From NCBI GenBank assembly GCA_025667525.1, contig CM046878.1, positions 95,061,237-95,125,236 on the forward strand: a stretch of DNA of 64,000 nucleotides. The letters run 5' to 3'. The notes under the pieces were generated by a model. The model searched no databases, had not been told where the DNA came from, and was given only the letters and a program-made list of their open reading frames with translations. Positions 10,301 to 20,880 of this stretch are shown here, in pieces. Position numbers and translations under genes: made by a program. The stretch comes from Glebionis coronaria. Lineage: Eukaryota > Streptophyta > Magnoliopsida > Asterales > Asteraceae. Position 1 is the stretch's first letter. Each line of letters begins with the position of its first letter.

Positions 10301-10518
10301 CTCAGTATCCACCTGATGAAATAAAAGGAAAAATCTTTGGAACTTATGGAAATCTGCTTGCACCACTTCAACCTTGCTTCCACCGTGCTCCATCGCTGCT
10401 TAAGGGAACCTTGCCTACTCTTCTTTGGCTTGCCTTGTTCGCCTTAAGCTTGTGCTTATTGATGGACGAAAACTATGTCTTTGATCCTGGTGGATATGTT
10501 TCATGCTTCTTCCGTTGA
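7318..10518 (+). CDS. Athila-1 gag-protease fused to an acidic domain and hydrophobic tail
   Basis: Intact ORF of 1066 residues from MRTRSSNYQEPE; the frame is open 30 bases further up, but the sequence before the ATG resembles an acceptor (TTTTGCATTTTCAG). The gag domain lies near residues 80-240 (ANKHLDRFITITQSMKL, WDDMTQRFLSRYFPPS, FDAWERYNVLI). A degenerate knuckle CETCGGPHPYTDFP lacks the last ligands. A Pro/Ser/Thr-rich linker precedes the aspartic protease with ADLGAS near 666-671 and LILGRPFLRTGRALVD. Beyond the protease, where RT should start, comes a strongly Asp/Glu/Ser-rich region (about 835-930, e.g. DAYDDDDSSSDSDDYDD) and a hydrophobic segment near 1032-1049 (LPTLLWLALFALSLCLLM). 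Gag and protease are standard; the C-terminal 250 residues have no function I recognise. Confidence 0.88.
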   Translation: MRTRSSNYQEPETREDLSMSGVNNNNHPPHLNNNNNVLQQPDLRTMEELCQPTMFGRGGPIAPMQINAPEFSLKHHMIQQVQTNPFRGLHDDDANKHLDRFITITQSMKLAGATMDELRLQLFPHTLLHHAEKWFDRLPNNSIHTWDDMTQRFLSRYFPPSMVTSLRNQISGFMQDPDESLFDAWERYNVLIDRCPNHNMLPVTLIDTFYNGLTFRDRDTINAAAGDTFMKRRPEECRELIENMTTHHKNWDSSASSRNNPRVNVSSTSANLDMIELTRVLTEMSRSMQHLASNQQQQQQQVKVVATPCETCGGPHPYTDFPLTQGNPENVYAAYGNYSPENYQARPQGDRNLLSYRSNNYLSPGFSPQNQNPANNYTRSNQIPPRASNPYHPPAQQAPPINPDVEAIMRTQGEQIKNLQSQIINLKGDITKQGNEIRSELRDNIQSSFSNQTNDLKNMLASFLPAAQPSSSSSLPSNTVTNPRANVSAITTRGGVTIVGPPIPPPSSTPPLPPFIPTPPTPSISAPLPSPPRCDEVPTNDPSTSQPLPATPSPSTYKPNIPYPSRLGKTNNLTKNDCQVSKYVKMLSQMNINISLVEALVHMPKFVKAFKELLDKKEKLIELANTRLNEKCSAVILKELPKKLGDPGRFVLPCVFNKTEEFTALADLGASINLMPLSVWKTLSLPDLTPTKMTLELANRTLTYPVDIAEDVFIKVGTFTFPVDFVVVDYEMDPRIPLILGRPFLRTGRALVDVAEGELIIRVGDDAQVFKMGKLTSTTFGGRESVNMINVLDDFVVYDNPLFDSCINNPLFHDGVNDSLPTLEASPIYDSPPVFDAYDDDDSSSDSDDYDDLTSEYLELPTYDDFDEADTLSSDSSHDEDPPPSLDPTLDDYSFEEDFSMFLNTYFPHESDAPPLDFEDYHLDTTLDLKHILSKEKKPVDTNIRSTYDLTPLCPPSEDEVVLLRGSSSNSVEPECYFPLKDKVFDPGIDILQPSQYPPDEIKGKIFGTYGNLLAPLQPCFHRAPSLLKGTLPTLLWLALFALSLCLLMDENYVFDPGGYVSCFFR

Positions 10519-10850
10519 TGATCAAGGTCGAGTCAGGCTAATGACTCGGTTAACAAAAATCAAGCGCTTCTTGGGAGGCAACCCATGCATCTATCTTTTC
10601 GCCTTCTTTATCATAAGTGTAGGGGAGACCCGTTGGTGTTTGCTCTCTCCTCTCTTCTACTAATCAGGGATTCGAGCTTCAATGATCCACTCTTGATGAT
10701 TCTTGACGACCCGTGATTCCGTGTTCCATCATCCCGGTTCTATCCTAAACTCTTTTCGATTCACTATTTTATATTTTCTCAATATTAAATAGGAATCTCT
10801 TTAGTTGTCCTTTCCTTAGCAAGATTTAAACAAAGTGCACAATGTCCTAA

Positions 10851-10918
10851 GTGTAGGGGGGTTTACTCCCACATGCTTAAACATTGAGGACAATGTTTAT
10901 CTTAAGTGTAGGGGGGAC
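10851..10918 (+). promoter_or_regulatory. Internal polypurine tracts flanking a conserved hairpin
   Basis: Two copies of AGTGTAGGGGGG (about 10850-10862 and 10904-10916) surround the perfect hairpin AAACATTGAGGACAATGTTT (10879-10898). The same arrangement occurs in Athila-2 (46380-46400, minus) and Athila-3 (51370-51389). Possible internal plus-strand priming site. Confidence 0.7.
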
Positions 10919-12520
10919 TTCAATCGAAGTTAAGTGGCCTTTTCCTTGTATTTGTCCTCATTTTAACCGGAAAATCAATTTTTCGACATTTTTCAAAATT
11001 TTTTGATCTATTCTGGCCTATTAGTTTTTCCCTTTGTATAGTTATTTTCTTTCCTTATTAGTATAAATTTTTAATAAGTGGTTTTAATTTTCAAACGTTG
11101 TGAATCTTTTGACTCAACCCGAGTTTACTCTAGCTAGTATCCTTAACGTGTTTAAGTCGAGTTTTGCTAGGCTATTATATAGGGAGCTATAAAACGCGAA
11201 AGTCTTAACTCTCACGGGTTAAGAACAAGAACTTTTCGCAAGTTCCTATAATTGATCCTAGAGAGTCGTTTATCAAGGGAACTTTAAAATGCGATTTCTA
11301 AACTTGAAAAAGTCTAAGAATTTGCAAGATCCTATAGGCGACTCGAAAACCCAAAACTTTGATTTAATAGGCTAAGCATCCACGAGTCTCATTACTTGAG
11401 ATTTTAAACTGTGGAGAACGAGAGATGATAGAGCCAATTATAAGTTCGGTATTCTTTCGTGAATTTATGTGAGTTAATTATGAGCCTATTCTCCCATCGC
11501 TTGCTTAATAATTTATCTGCAATAAATAAGGTTGTACGATTTGAAAAGTTACTTAGCTTCTAGCCCAAGATTGTTTAAAAGTTGCTCGGTATGGATTAGA
11601 GTTCATAGACAAGGCATAACTTATTGAAGCGGGATGCGAAGATTGGCGAGTCCAAAAAGGCCCTAACAAGGCATGAGGGCTACATTTTGTTGCTAAAGAT
11701 CCAAAAGTGATGTGAAGAATCATTTATCGAAAATCAATATGAAGGATCGAGACACACGACGAAAAGCGAAAACTCCCCAAAAGTCATGGAGAAGTGTATC
11801 CGAAAAGACCCTAACAAGGTATGAGGATAAATAGATGCAAGTCATAAAAGGAGGCGGATCGTTGTATATCAAAGTCCAAAATAAAGATTGGAGAAAAATG
11901 AAGAAGTCGTGGTCCAAGTATGAATCTCTCAAAACTTCAAGTGAAGAAATTCCTATATGAAGAGAAGACCATTATTTCATGAACGTCTCTCAAGGTTTGA
12001 AGTATGAAGTCGCTGCCAAATATCGGTCCGGGAAAGGTCTCAAATCGCGAAGCGAGTTATGCCAAGATATGAACTTTATGAGGTCCCGAGAAGCAGTTTT
12101 AAAAGATTTTGTCCTTTAGCTAACTATTGATTAAATCGTTCACTTTATTTTCAGACTAAATAACTATCGAAATAAGTCAACAATGCATCCTCGTGATCAT
12201 TCAAGACAAATAATAAAATATAAGAGATAACCATAGGAATAAGGGAGTCTAAGTGAATAATTGGCCCACATGAGTTCGTGATAGTTTACTAACTTATAAT
12301 AACAATGATCTCATTTTTAAGCTTGGTTTGAAGAAAGTGAAAACTTGAGGATGATGATTATTCATGACATTTCCAAAACCCAAGGTATGCTTTTTGATTT
12401 CTTTACTTTGAATGTTTATAGTTTCTATCTCTTTAATAAAGGCCATCGTGGATTGATTATGATGAAAAATGTAAACGTGCTTTGTAACTAAATGCATTGC
12501 ATGAGGACATTGCAATGGTC

Positions 12521-12534
12521 AAGTGTAGGGGATT
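12521..12534 (+). promoter_or_regulatory. Polypurine tract, Athila-1
   Basis: AAGTGTAGGGGATT immediately before the 3' LTR start TGATATG; the expected plus-strand primer position. Confidence 0.75.
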
Positions 12535-14281
12535 TGATATGTGTGTAAACACACATCTTTTCTACCACTTAATTACAATAATAACCGGACCAAAACGTGT
12601 ATTTTATGTCTTTTATGTCGGAATTATGCGTGGTTTGTGTTTTTGTTGTGATTTAGGACGAAAAGGTGAAAAGTGGAGAAAACACGGGAAATCAAGGGCA
12701 TTTACGGACTTTTATTGAAGAAAAAGATGAAAGACGAAGTCAAGCGGTCAAGAGTGCAAAAAGAACGGAAGTCCAAGACAAATTCTGAAGATTTATCGAA
12801 GAAAAAGTCAAAAGATGGAAGTTTACTTAAAAGCCGAGGAACTCAAGTCTTATTTATCGAAGAATTAAAAGACGAGTCCAAAGAAATCCCGAGCCAAAAG
12901 TCATCAAATTCCAAGATTAACAAAAAGATTAAGAAGGAAGGACTTAAGGGCGCAATTAAGAAGAAAGGAAGGAGGGGAGGAAGCTTCCTCTAACCATCCC
13001 CCTAATCACCTATAAATACTTCCCATTTTCATTCATTAGTTTTTGTTGACTAATCGTGACAATTAGTTCTTCCACCTTTATTTTATTGCACTTTTAATTA
13101 CTTGCACCTTTAATTACATGTCTTGCACCTTATTTACCATTTAATTTCAAGTAAGTTTTTCTTTTAATTCTGGCACCTTTACTTTATCTTGTTGATCTCA
13201 TTCTACCTTTCTTTAATCTTTGATTTATATGCTTTTGATCTTGTTTATTTGTTTAAAGATTTCATTTTTAAGCTTTTAATTGTTTTAAATCATTTATTTT
13301 CATAGCTTATTTTGTTTATTTTCATGTTTATATAGTTTTTATAAAAGTTATTTTTGTTTAAAAAGTTGTTTTTCTTAAAGCTTATTCATTTCGTGTTTTA
13401 AAAGTCTTTAAATTTCAGTTTCGCAGCTTATTTTTACACGGTTTGTCTTAGGGATTTAGTCTTGTGCTTATTAGAATCATAGCTTATTTTTCTAGCTTAA
13501 TTTGTACTTTTTCCTTTGTATTCCGATTGGTAAATCGGAAAGGGGTTTCTATATTCCGACCAGCGTTCCCTGCTTGGTCGGAAAAGGGTTTACAACTTTC
13601 CGATTGGAAAGTGTTTGACATTCCGATCAGTGGAGTTTGGGTATTCCGATCGTGGGTAAGGACAGTTATTCCGATCTGGACCTTACTTCATATTCCGACG
13701 AGAAGCTTTGGTATTCCGATCAGTGTGATCATTGGGCATTCCGATCAGGTAAGTGGTGACAACATTCCGATTGGTGGTCCAGTCAACATTCCGATCGAGG
13801 TGCGTTAGGCATTCCGACCAGGGTTCCTTGTTTATTCCGATCAGGTTGTTAAGCAATATTCCGATCAAGGTAAGCTAATATTCCGACAGGTTTGGTTGAT
13901 ATTCCGATCAAGGTAAGATCGGAATATATTCCGATTTGGGAGGTTTTTCTTCATACTTTGTCTTGTTTAATTTTTAGCCTATATTTTTATACTTTGTCCA
14001 TTTTTAATTCTCGTCACGTTTAATTTTTAGTCGTTTAATTAATTTACTTTCCGTCACGTTTTTAAATATCGCACCTTTCGTTTAATTAGATTTAGATTTA
14101 TTTTCACGCCATTTTATTTTAACACACTTTTACTTTAATTGTTTTGCACATTTTCATATACTACAACGACAAACCTTTTTGTTTCACCAAAATAAAACTG
14201 AGTCACATAGAGAACCTAGATCAATTCGATTAGAACACGAGAACGATAATTTTTATACGGGGTGTCAAAAACCATGTATTA
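12535..14281 (+). repeat. Athila-1 3' LTR
   Basis: 1747 bp, same length as the 5' LTR, with about 20 scattered differences. Followed by target duplication TGTTC (14282-14286). Confidence 0.93.
13516..13946 (+). repeat. ATTCCGATC motif array in Athila-1 3' LTR
   Basis: Same array as in the 5' LTR. Two copies decayed in the 5' LTR (ATTTCGATC, ATTCTGACA) read ATTCCGATC and ATTCCGACA here. Confidence 0.9.
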
Positions 14282-14399
14282 TGTTCTTACTATGTTTTAC
14301 TGTTTAAAGCCTTAAACTGTATTAAATCTTATATTCTGTTTAATCTGATTAAGTATTTCTGGTATTCCATATGTTATTATACTTACTTTGTAATAATAA

Positions 14400-14770
14400 G
14401 TAACTTTCCAAAAATAGCAGGTTTCCTAAAATAGAAAGTTTCCAAAAATAGAAAGTTTCCAAAAATAGAAAGTTCCAAAAAATAGAAAGTTTCCAAAAAT
14501 AGAAAGTTTCCAAAAATAGAAAGTTACCAAAAATAGAAAGTTTCCAAAAATAGAAAGTTTCCAAAAATAGATTTACTGCTTAAAATAGATAAGTTTCAAA
14601 AAATAGAAAGTTTCCATAAATAGATTTGCTGCCTTAATTAAATAAGTTTCCATAAATAGATTAGCTGTCTTAAATAAATAAGTTTCTAAAAATAGCTGGT
14701 TTCCATAAATAGATTAGCTGCCTTATTTAATTAAGTTTCTAAAAATAGAAAGTTTTCATAATTAGAATAT
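14400..14770. repeat. Tandem TTTCCAAAAATAGAAAG block inside gypsy-1 LTR
   Basis: Roughly ten tandem copies of a 17 bp unit (14405-14570) grade into looser copies of AAGTTTCCATAAATAGATT to about 14770. The translated FLFLETFYFWKLSI pattern on the minus strand is a shadow of this repeat, not a protein. Confidence 0.85.
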
Positions 14771-15247
14771 AAGCTGGTTAAATAAGTTAAGTATATAAGC
14801 CTAAGTGTTTTTCATGATTATTTTATAAGTCATATGATATATTGTATAGTTTAATAATTATTTCATGTAATTTAATTAAACTATAGGTTATAATATTTAA
14901 TTAAAGTATAACATGTTTTTAATTAAATAAGTTAAATACTTAGGTTAAAATATGTATTATTATATATTAATAATATAACCTAAGTCATGTTAATTAATTA
15001 ATTATATCCATAGTTTTAAAATAATTAATTAATTATAAGTCTTAATATATTAATACTTAGGTTAAAATAATTTAATGATTATTAATAATTAAATAACCTA
15101 AGTCATGTGATTAATTTAATCACATCTTTTATTAATTTAATTTTAACATAAGTTCATAACATAAAAAAAACTAACATATACCATGAACCAGATCTAAGCT
15201 TAAAAACATGAACCGGACATGAATCGACACCGTACCCCGAACCAACT

Positions 15248-15316
15248 CGGGGTACCCCGTGTTCCCCTTGCTGCCGTGCGACCCACACGCACCAACCAAG
15301 ACCATATGGTCTTGGT
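15248..15316. repeat. Palindromes in gypsy-1 LTR
   Basis: CGGGGTACCCCG near 15248-15259 and a perfect 22 bp palindrome centred on CATATG at 15295-15316, in an unusually GC-rich stretch of an AT-rich LTR. Confidence 0.75.
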
Positions 15317-15817
15317 GGTGGTCGGCTTGGCAAACCGAAACCCCCTCGGGGTCGGTTGCAGCCTGCGGCCAAAACAAAACACCCCTTAAAACAACCCTTT
15401 GATTTAATTAATCACCAAAACATGTTAGATCTATGATTAATTATTATGTTTTTATAAAAACATCACATGCTCATAATTAATAAAAAGATTAAATTAAAAG
15501 AAAAGGTTTAAAAAGGTTTTACCAAATTCGTGGATCAAGAGAACGAAGAACAAACACGATCAATCACCAATTCCTCAAGATCAAAGATCAACAAATCACC
15601 TTGTATGGTGATTTATGGGTGGCGGCACAAAGAGCAAGGAGAAAGAGGGTTTTAGGTTTTTCTTGAAATCTTCTGTAAAGTGTTTTTGTGTAGTGTAAAA
15701 AAATAAATAACCCTTTTAGTAAATTTGACAATGGGTTTGGCCCATTGCCCTTGTTTGGCCGCGGGTAGGGACCCCACATAGGGTTCCCGTACCTTTTTCA
15801 GTGTCTCGTTATTTAGT

Positions 15818-16050
15818 TACTCGTTTGTGTTTATTTATGTTCGTGTTTTAATTGTTCTCGTTGCGTAAATACCGTGATCTAATATATTTAATTACGCTCG
15901 TAATAAATATATATACGTAATTAATAATAGTTCGTGTTTTAATTACGTTCATGATTTCGTGATCGCATGTTCGTGATTAATTATTGTTAAATAATTATTT
16001 CGTGATCGTGCATATAAAATACTTATCGTGTTCTAACACGTACGTAATAC
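15818..16050. repeat. TTCGTG/CTCGT motif-rich stretch in gypsy-1 LTR
   Basis: About ten copies of (T/C)TCGTG or CTCGT(T/A) in some 230 bp of AT-rich DNA near the LTR 5' end (minus-strand sense CACGAA). Confidence 0.6.
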
Positions 16051-16155
16051 GTAAACTCCTAACACATAATCATAATCATACTATATTAGGAAAGTTTTAA
16101 CTAGTACGTACGATCCTAAGGGTACTATACATGGTAAAAGCATGCGGGTTTTACA

Positions 16156-16640
16156 GTTTTGTCAATGGTTCCTCTCCTATATCCATGTTTTAGTAGAAAG
16201 TTGGATAAAGTTTCATACCAGGCTCTTGGAGCTTGATGCAGACCATAAAGTGCTTTGATAACTTTGTAGACTCTATTGGGGAATTTAGGATCTACAAAAC
16301 TTGGAGGTTGTGAGACATATACCTCCTCTGAAATAGTACCATATAGAAAGGTACTTTTCACATCCATTTGATAGACTATAAATCCCATATATGATGCAAA
16401 GGCCAAAAATAACCTAATGGCTTCTATCCTTGCCACTGGTGCAAAAACCTCATCATAGTCTATCCCTTCTTCCTGTCTATAGCCTTGAGCAACAAGTCTA
16501 GCCTTGTTCCTCACAACAACCCCTCTTTCATCCTTCTTGTTCTTGAAGACCCATCTAGTACCAATTACTCTTTTACCTGAGGGAAGATCCACAAGAATCC
16601 AAACCTTTTGTATCTCAAATTGTGTTAATTCTTCTTGCAT
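16156..16640 (-). pseudogene. Copia RT, N-terminal half
   Basis: Reads [20 protein letters not shown], then [62 protein letters not shown] and [17 protein letters not shown], all standard Copia RT blocks. The frame is interrupted at GTIDKT by the gypsy-1 LTR, so the YVDD active site is not in the window. The last nine residues of the open frame are gypsy LTR sequence. Same frame as the integrase ORF upstream. Confidence 0.9.
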
Positions 16641-18782
16641 GGCATCTACCCAACTTTCTTCATCAAGAGCCTAAGAGATGTTTTTGGGCTCTACTTGAGA
16701 TAAGAAACAGGCAAACAAACAATGCTGAGTATCTTTATGATTTGTTCTCTGCTGTTGTTTGACATAACTCACTAGTGCATGAGTTTCAATATAGGTTTGC
16801 AGTTGTCTTCTGGTTTGTACAGTAGATTTTGGATTACCAATAATCTGTGTAGTAGGATGGTTGTTGTTGACTTTATGAGTGGGAATAGAACTGACTGGAA
16901 TTTCTGTTTCCAAATTGTTGAAATCAGTTACTGCACCCTGCTCATCATAGGAAGCTTTAGAGAAGATTCCTTTAACTGGACTGGCATATAAGTCTTCATC
17001 GTCCAATACTTGCAAAATCTCTTCTAGTGAGTCAACAGATTTGGCAGATTTTGACTTAGCAGTACTTGCAGATGGAGTACCGCTAGGTATAGTATGTACT
17101 GCTGATTGTTGTGACTCAAAAGACACTTCTCCTGAATGCTTATTAGCAGATGTAACATTCTTTTCTTGATCTTGAAGCCTCTAAAGCTCCTGGGAGGCTT
17201 GATCATCATTTGATGGCATGGTTTGCTTCTTGGGAGTTGTAGACATAGGAGTAACAGTAGGCATGTTGGGCACATAGATATGAACATCATCATCTGATGA
17301 AGAAACATCTTCTTGAGTACCTGCATTAGTTGCACTTGACTCCTCACCTGCATTGTTAGTTTGACAATCCTTTTGCAAAGAGTAATAATCCATGGAGTTA
17401 GTTAGATAATCTAAATCAAACATCCAAGCATAACCTGTTCCTGGAACATTGAGTTTATTTTCTAAGAAATTGACATGAGCATTTTCTTCAACTTTCTTAG
17501 TTGCCAAATTATAAACCCTATATGCTTTACTTTGCAACGAATATCCTACAAGATATCCTGGATCAGACTTTCCATCAAACTTTCCCAAATAATCAAGAGT
17601 ATTTAGTATAGACACATGACACCCAAAAGGTTTTAAATGACTTATGTTTGGCTTTACATTAGTCAAGAGTTCATAAGGTGTTTTGTTTTGAGGCTTAGTT
17701 ACTAGGACTCTATTTAACACATAACATGCAGTATTGATTGCTTCTGCCCAAAAGGTATTTGGCAAAAGTGAATCAGCCAGCATAGTTCTAGCAGCCTAAA
17801 TTAATGTCCTATTCTTCTTTTCAGCTACTCCATTCTGTTGTGGAGTTCTAGGATTACTAAATTGTCTCTTAATTCCTTTAGACCTACAGAATTCATCAAA
17901 ATCAGCATTCTTAAATTATGTTCCATTATCAGTCCTAATGATTAATACCTGTTTAGTGAGCTGCTTTTCAACTAAAATGATAAAATCCTTTAGTAATTCA
18001 CTTGTTTCACTTTTAAGGGCTAAAAAGAAAACCCAACTGAATCTACTATAATCATCAGTTATGACTAGACAAAAGGTCTTATGACTAATGCTTCTGATAG
18101 AAACTGGACCAAATAAATCCATATGCAAAAGTTGTAAAGGTTTTGTCACAGTGTTTACAGTCTTGGTCTTACAAGAGGCTCTATGTTGTTTACCTTTTTG
18201 ACAAGCAGCGCATGTGAAATCATTTTGAAAAGATTTGTTAGGTATACCTCTAACCAAATTCCTTTTTACCAATCTATTAAGATTCTTGAAATTCACATGA
18301 CCTAACCTTCTATGCCATAGGTTTGACTCATCTAAAGAAGGCTTAGCTAGAAAACATGTAATACCACCTGTTGGAGTAATAGTATGAAGATTAAAGGTGT
18401 ACATATTTTCTTGCCTAGGTACTTTAAGCTGTATTTGAGATTCCTTAGGCATCTCAAAGTCTTTGGACAACACCAAGCAGTCTTTGTCTGTGAATAGCAC
18501 CTTGTTCTTCTTATCACACATTTGTGATACAGGAAAGAGATTGAACTCATTCAATTCTTTTACAAAGAAAACATCTTCAAATTCCAACTTTCCTGTGTTG
18601 ATTTTCCCTTTGCCAGTGATTCTACCTTTGCTACCCCCAAAGGCTACTGGACCTCCTCTGAATTCTTCAAATTCAGCAAGAAAATCTTTGTTTCCTGTCA
18701 TGTGTCTTGAGCATCCACTATCTACAATTCCTTTATCTTTTAATTCATCAATGAGATGCCCCTGCACACAAATAAAACTCAT
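16641..18782 (-). pseudogene. Copia protease and integrase
   Basis: The protease motif DSGCSRHMTG is near 18720. The GAG-pre-integrase zinc region (LWHRRLGHVNFKNLNRL...CAACQKGK) and the integrase core (LLHMDLFGPV, ITDDYSRFSWVFFL, IRTDNGT) follow. A TAA in place of the Glu after RTDNGT lies at about 17916, and a TAG after KKNRTLI near 17796. The frame continues through NTFWAEAINTACYVLNRVL and the integrase C-terminal SH3-like region (PFGCHVSILN), then a Ser/Thr-rich linker rich in KSKSAKS and a TAG after QASQEL near 17181. All segments share one frame, so inactivation is by point mutation. Confidence 0.9.
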
Positions 18783-18789
18783 TAGTTTT

Positions 18790-20700
18790 TAACAGGGACC
18801 CAAGCCACATTTGACTCGGATCTTGTGGGACCTACACATTTAAGAGTTTGTACTGAAGCATTTCTAGTAATGCTACTTTTACTCTTATACTTCATGGTTT
18901 CATTTTTGTATTCAAAGTCATAGGGTGACTCTATGTGCTCTGACTTCTTTGACTTAAGTACTGCTTTAGCGGTACTTGCTTTAACACATGGTATATCTCT
19001 TTTAGGAACCCACATTTGCACTAGTTTGTTCTTGTCCTTACTTCTAGGTGTTTTAACTTTTTCAAAAACTTTCTTAGAAGTCTTGGAGAACATTGGTTTT
19101 ACAGACTTTAAACCAACAGTACTTGAGTTTGGTCTAGCAGTACTTGCAGACCTAGACTTGCCGGTACTTGGTTTACCAGACTTTAAAGATACTAGCCCTT
19201 GCTTCATAAGTACTGCCCTAGGAACAAAACTTTTGGTAGGATTATTTTTAACCTGTCTAACTAACTTTGTGTGATCAAATTTAGGTTTGTCATCTTTAGT
19301 TTTCTTATTCCTATAAACCTATGCATTTTTCCCATTACTGTTTTTCATGACCATTTGTGTAGCCTTTTGTTTCACCATTTTATCTTCATGTAATATACAA
19401 CCTTTGATAAAATGACTTAGACTACCACAAACATAACATCCTTTTCTTCTTAAAGAAGACCCAAAAGGTTGTTTTAACTTTACCTTTTCAAAACCTAGCC
19501 CACCCCTTTTGACTTTAGTATGTTGTACATTGTTTTCCAATATCTTACTAGGAGTTTTTACCTGCTTGGAAGCAGAACTAGTCTTAGATTCCTCAGAAAC
19601 AAAATTGTTCATTAAAGGTGGATAAACAATATTCTTGGTCACAGCAGTATTTTCTTGGGACAGAGTACTAGAGATAAAGAAATTATTAATCTTAGGTTCT
19701 TCTAACTCTATACTAGTATCATTACAAGAGGGCATGAAAATTCCTAATAATGGTGGAGGAAATGCCTTCATTCCTTCAGCATATCTATCATTTTTAGGTG
19801 TATCATCTACCTTACTAGAGCTATCAAAAATCCCTTTTGATAAGTCTTTGTTAGTTAAGGTTATCCCAGGTTGATCCTCAATATATCCTAGGCCTGTTTT
19901 ATCATAATACCCCGTTTGTGAATTAATCAATTTTCCCAATCCCTTAGAGGATTGTTGCCAATGACTAATCACTTCCCTTTCATTACAAAGACTGGTTTTT
20001 AAAACTTCATTTTCTGAATTTATTTTTAAAAGTTGTCTTTCAAAAGCTTTTATTTCCACATCTTTTTCCCTCATTTGAAGAGTCAAAATCCTTATTTTCT
20101 CTTCATAGTTTTGTTAAGCCTTTTTGTACAAAATTATATTTTCTTCTAATTTAACAACACCCTGTTTGAAAGCTTTTACTTCTACAGTGCATGTGTTAAC
20201 CTTTTGATATTGTTCCTCTAGTTCTACTTTTAGGCTATTAAATTTAAGAATACAATCTTTAGAACAAGGATGTACCTCAGTATCTTCATGTGAGAGAACC
20301 ATTAATCCAAGCTCTTCTTCTTCTGCCCAATTCACCACTCCATCTACTGTAACCAACGCTTTGGTTCCTTTAGGACTCCTGCTGTTTCCTTTTGGAAAGC
20401 TTTCAGTTATTCTTGGACTGGTTCTATAGCTGTTCTTGGACTTCTGATTGCTAGTCTCAGCTTTATCTATAGAGCATTCTCTTGAAAAGTGTCCATTCCT
20501 TCCACAGTTATAGCATTCGACTTTAGACATGTCATATCCTAATGGCTCATTAGGATCAACAGTCATTTTTCTTCCAGTCTTCTTGAAGAACCTATTAGAT
20601 CTTACTGGCACCATAGCAGCTTTCCATTTAAGATCCATCTTTTTAACATCAGCATCATCCATTTGGAACAAGTCATTGAGAGTTAATCTTGGCCTGTTGT
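18790..20700 (-). pseudogene. Copia gag C-terminal part: zinc knuckles and coiled-coil linker
   Basis: Downstream of a 1-base frame change near 20697, the frame reads the CCHC knuckle CYNCGRNGHFSREC (about 20510-20470). A coiled-coil-like stretch (MREKDVEIKAFERQLLKINS) precedes a second knuckle-like CYVCGSLSHFIKGC near 19440. Then comes a Lys/Ser/Thr-rich region with repeated AST(A/V) and PSTGKS units (19200-18790). Stops occur near 20115 and 19318. The frame differs from the protease frame, and the join near 18785 is unclear. Knuckles bind element RNA; the linker's role is unknown. The repeated AST units come from the short AAGTACYGCT motif that is also arrayed in the LTR. Confidence 0.75.
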
Positions 20701-20880
20701 CTTGTCAGCAAAGAATGAGAAGGCATCATTGTCAGTAAACAATGGTGAAGACCTTCCATGTGGATTTTGAGAGACTATTGGACTGCTTTCAATACTTTGT
20801 GGGTAAGTATTGCTTGTAAGTCCTCCAACGGTGTTTGTGAAGTATGTATCGCTGCTAGATCCACTAGCGGTATTTTGAAA

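Larger units (their letters stand above)
10519..12534 (+). other. Athila-1 3' non-coding region
   Basis: About 2 kb with no supported ORF. Its start (GTCGAGTCAGGCTAATGACTC) and much of its length are recognisable in the minus-strand Athila-2 at 44726-46750, so it is a conserved functional or structural part of the family. It carries two GTGTAGGGGGG tracts flanking a hairpin, repeated AAGGCCCTAACAAGG-type blocks near 11655 and 11808, and the terminal polypurine tract. Confidence 0.75.
5329..14281 (+). mobile_element. Athila-1: complete non-autonomous Athila/Tat-type LTR retrotransposon
   Basis: 8953 bp, two 1747 bp LTRs, flanked by the target duplication TGTTC at 5324-5328 and 14282-14286. 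It has a tRNA-Asp-type primer site, one long gag-protease ORF, a 2 kb 3' non-coding region and a polypurine tract before the 3' LTR. RT, RNase H and integrase are absent: the ORF ends a few bases before the conserved GTCGAGTCAGGCT block that follows the end of pol in the related Athila-2. LTRs differ at roughly 20 sites by eye, so insertion is recent. It must have been mobilised by enzymes of another element. Confidence 0.92.
1..16155 (-). mobile_element. gypsy-1: Ty3/gypsy LTR retrotransposon, 5' portion, split by Athila-1
   Basis: On the minus strand the order is 5' LTR (16155 down to 4187, interrupted by Athila-1 at 5329-14281), tRNA-Met primer site, gag, protease, RT, RNase H and the beginning of integrase; the rest runs off the left edge. 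The LTR reads TGTAAAACCC... to ...GGGTGTTACA. It is inserted in the RT gene of the Copia element, where the Copia reading frame breaks after GTIDKT; the base run GTTTT at 16156-16160 should be one target duplication, with its partner outside the window. Domain order PR-RT-RH-INT defines Ty3/gypsy. RT wording suggests a Tekay/Del-type chromovirus, but the chromodomain would be off the edge, so the clade is inferred. Confidence 0.88.
4187..16155 (-). repeat. gypsy-1 5' LTR, interrupted by Athila-1
   Basis: About 3.0 kb once the inserted Athila-1 (5329-14281) and one TSD copy are removed. Plus-strand ends are TGTAACACCCC at 4187 and TTTTACA at 16155. The second LTR is outside the window. Contents include the tandem TTTCCAAAAATAGAAAG block, palindromes near 15250-15316 and a TTCGTG-rich stretch near its transcriptional start side. 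Confidence 0.8.

Noticed and set aside
10411..10464. Env-like protein at the end of the Athila-1 ORF
   Set aside because: There is one hydrophobic segment, but no separate ORF, signal peptide or second membrane segment, so an env claim is not supported; kept only as a possibility.
14349..14564. Open frame rich in Phe, Leu, Trp and Glu on the minus strand
   Set aside because: It is the translation of the 17 bp TTTCCAAAAATAGAAAG tandem repeat, not a gene.
15154..15382. Three overlapping small open frames on the minus strand in a GC-rich patch
   Set aside because: They overlap in different frames, have no conserved motif and lie within the gypsy-1 LTR.
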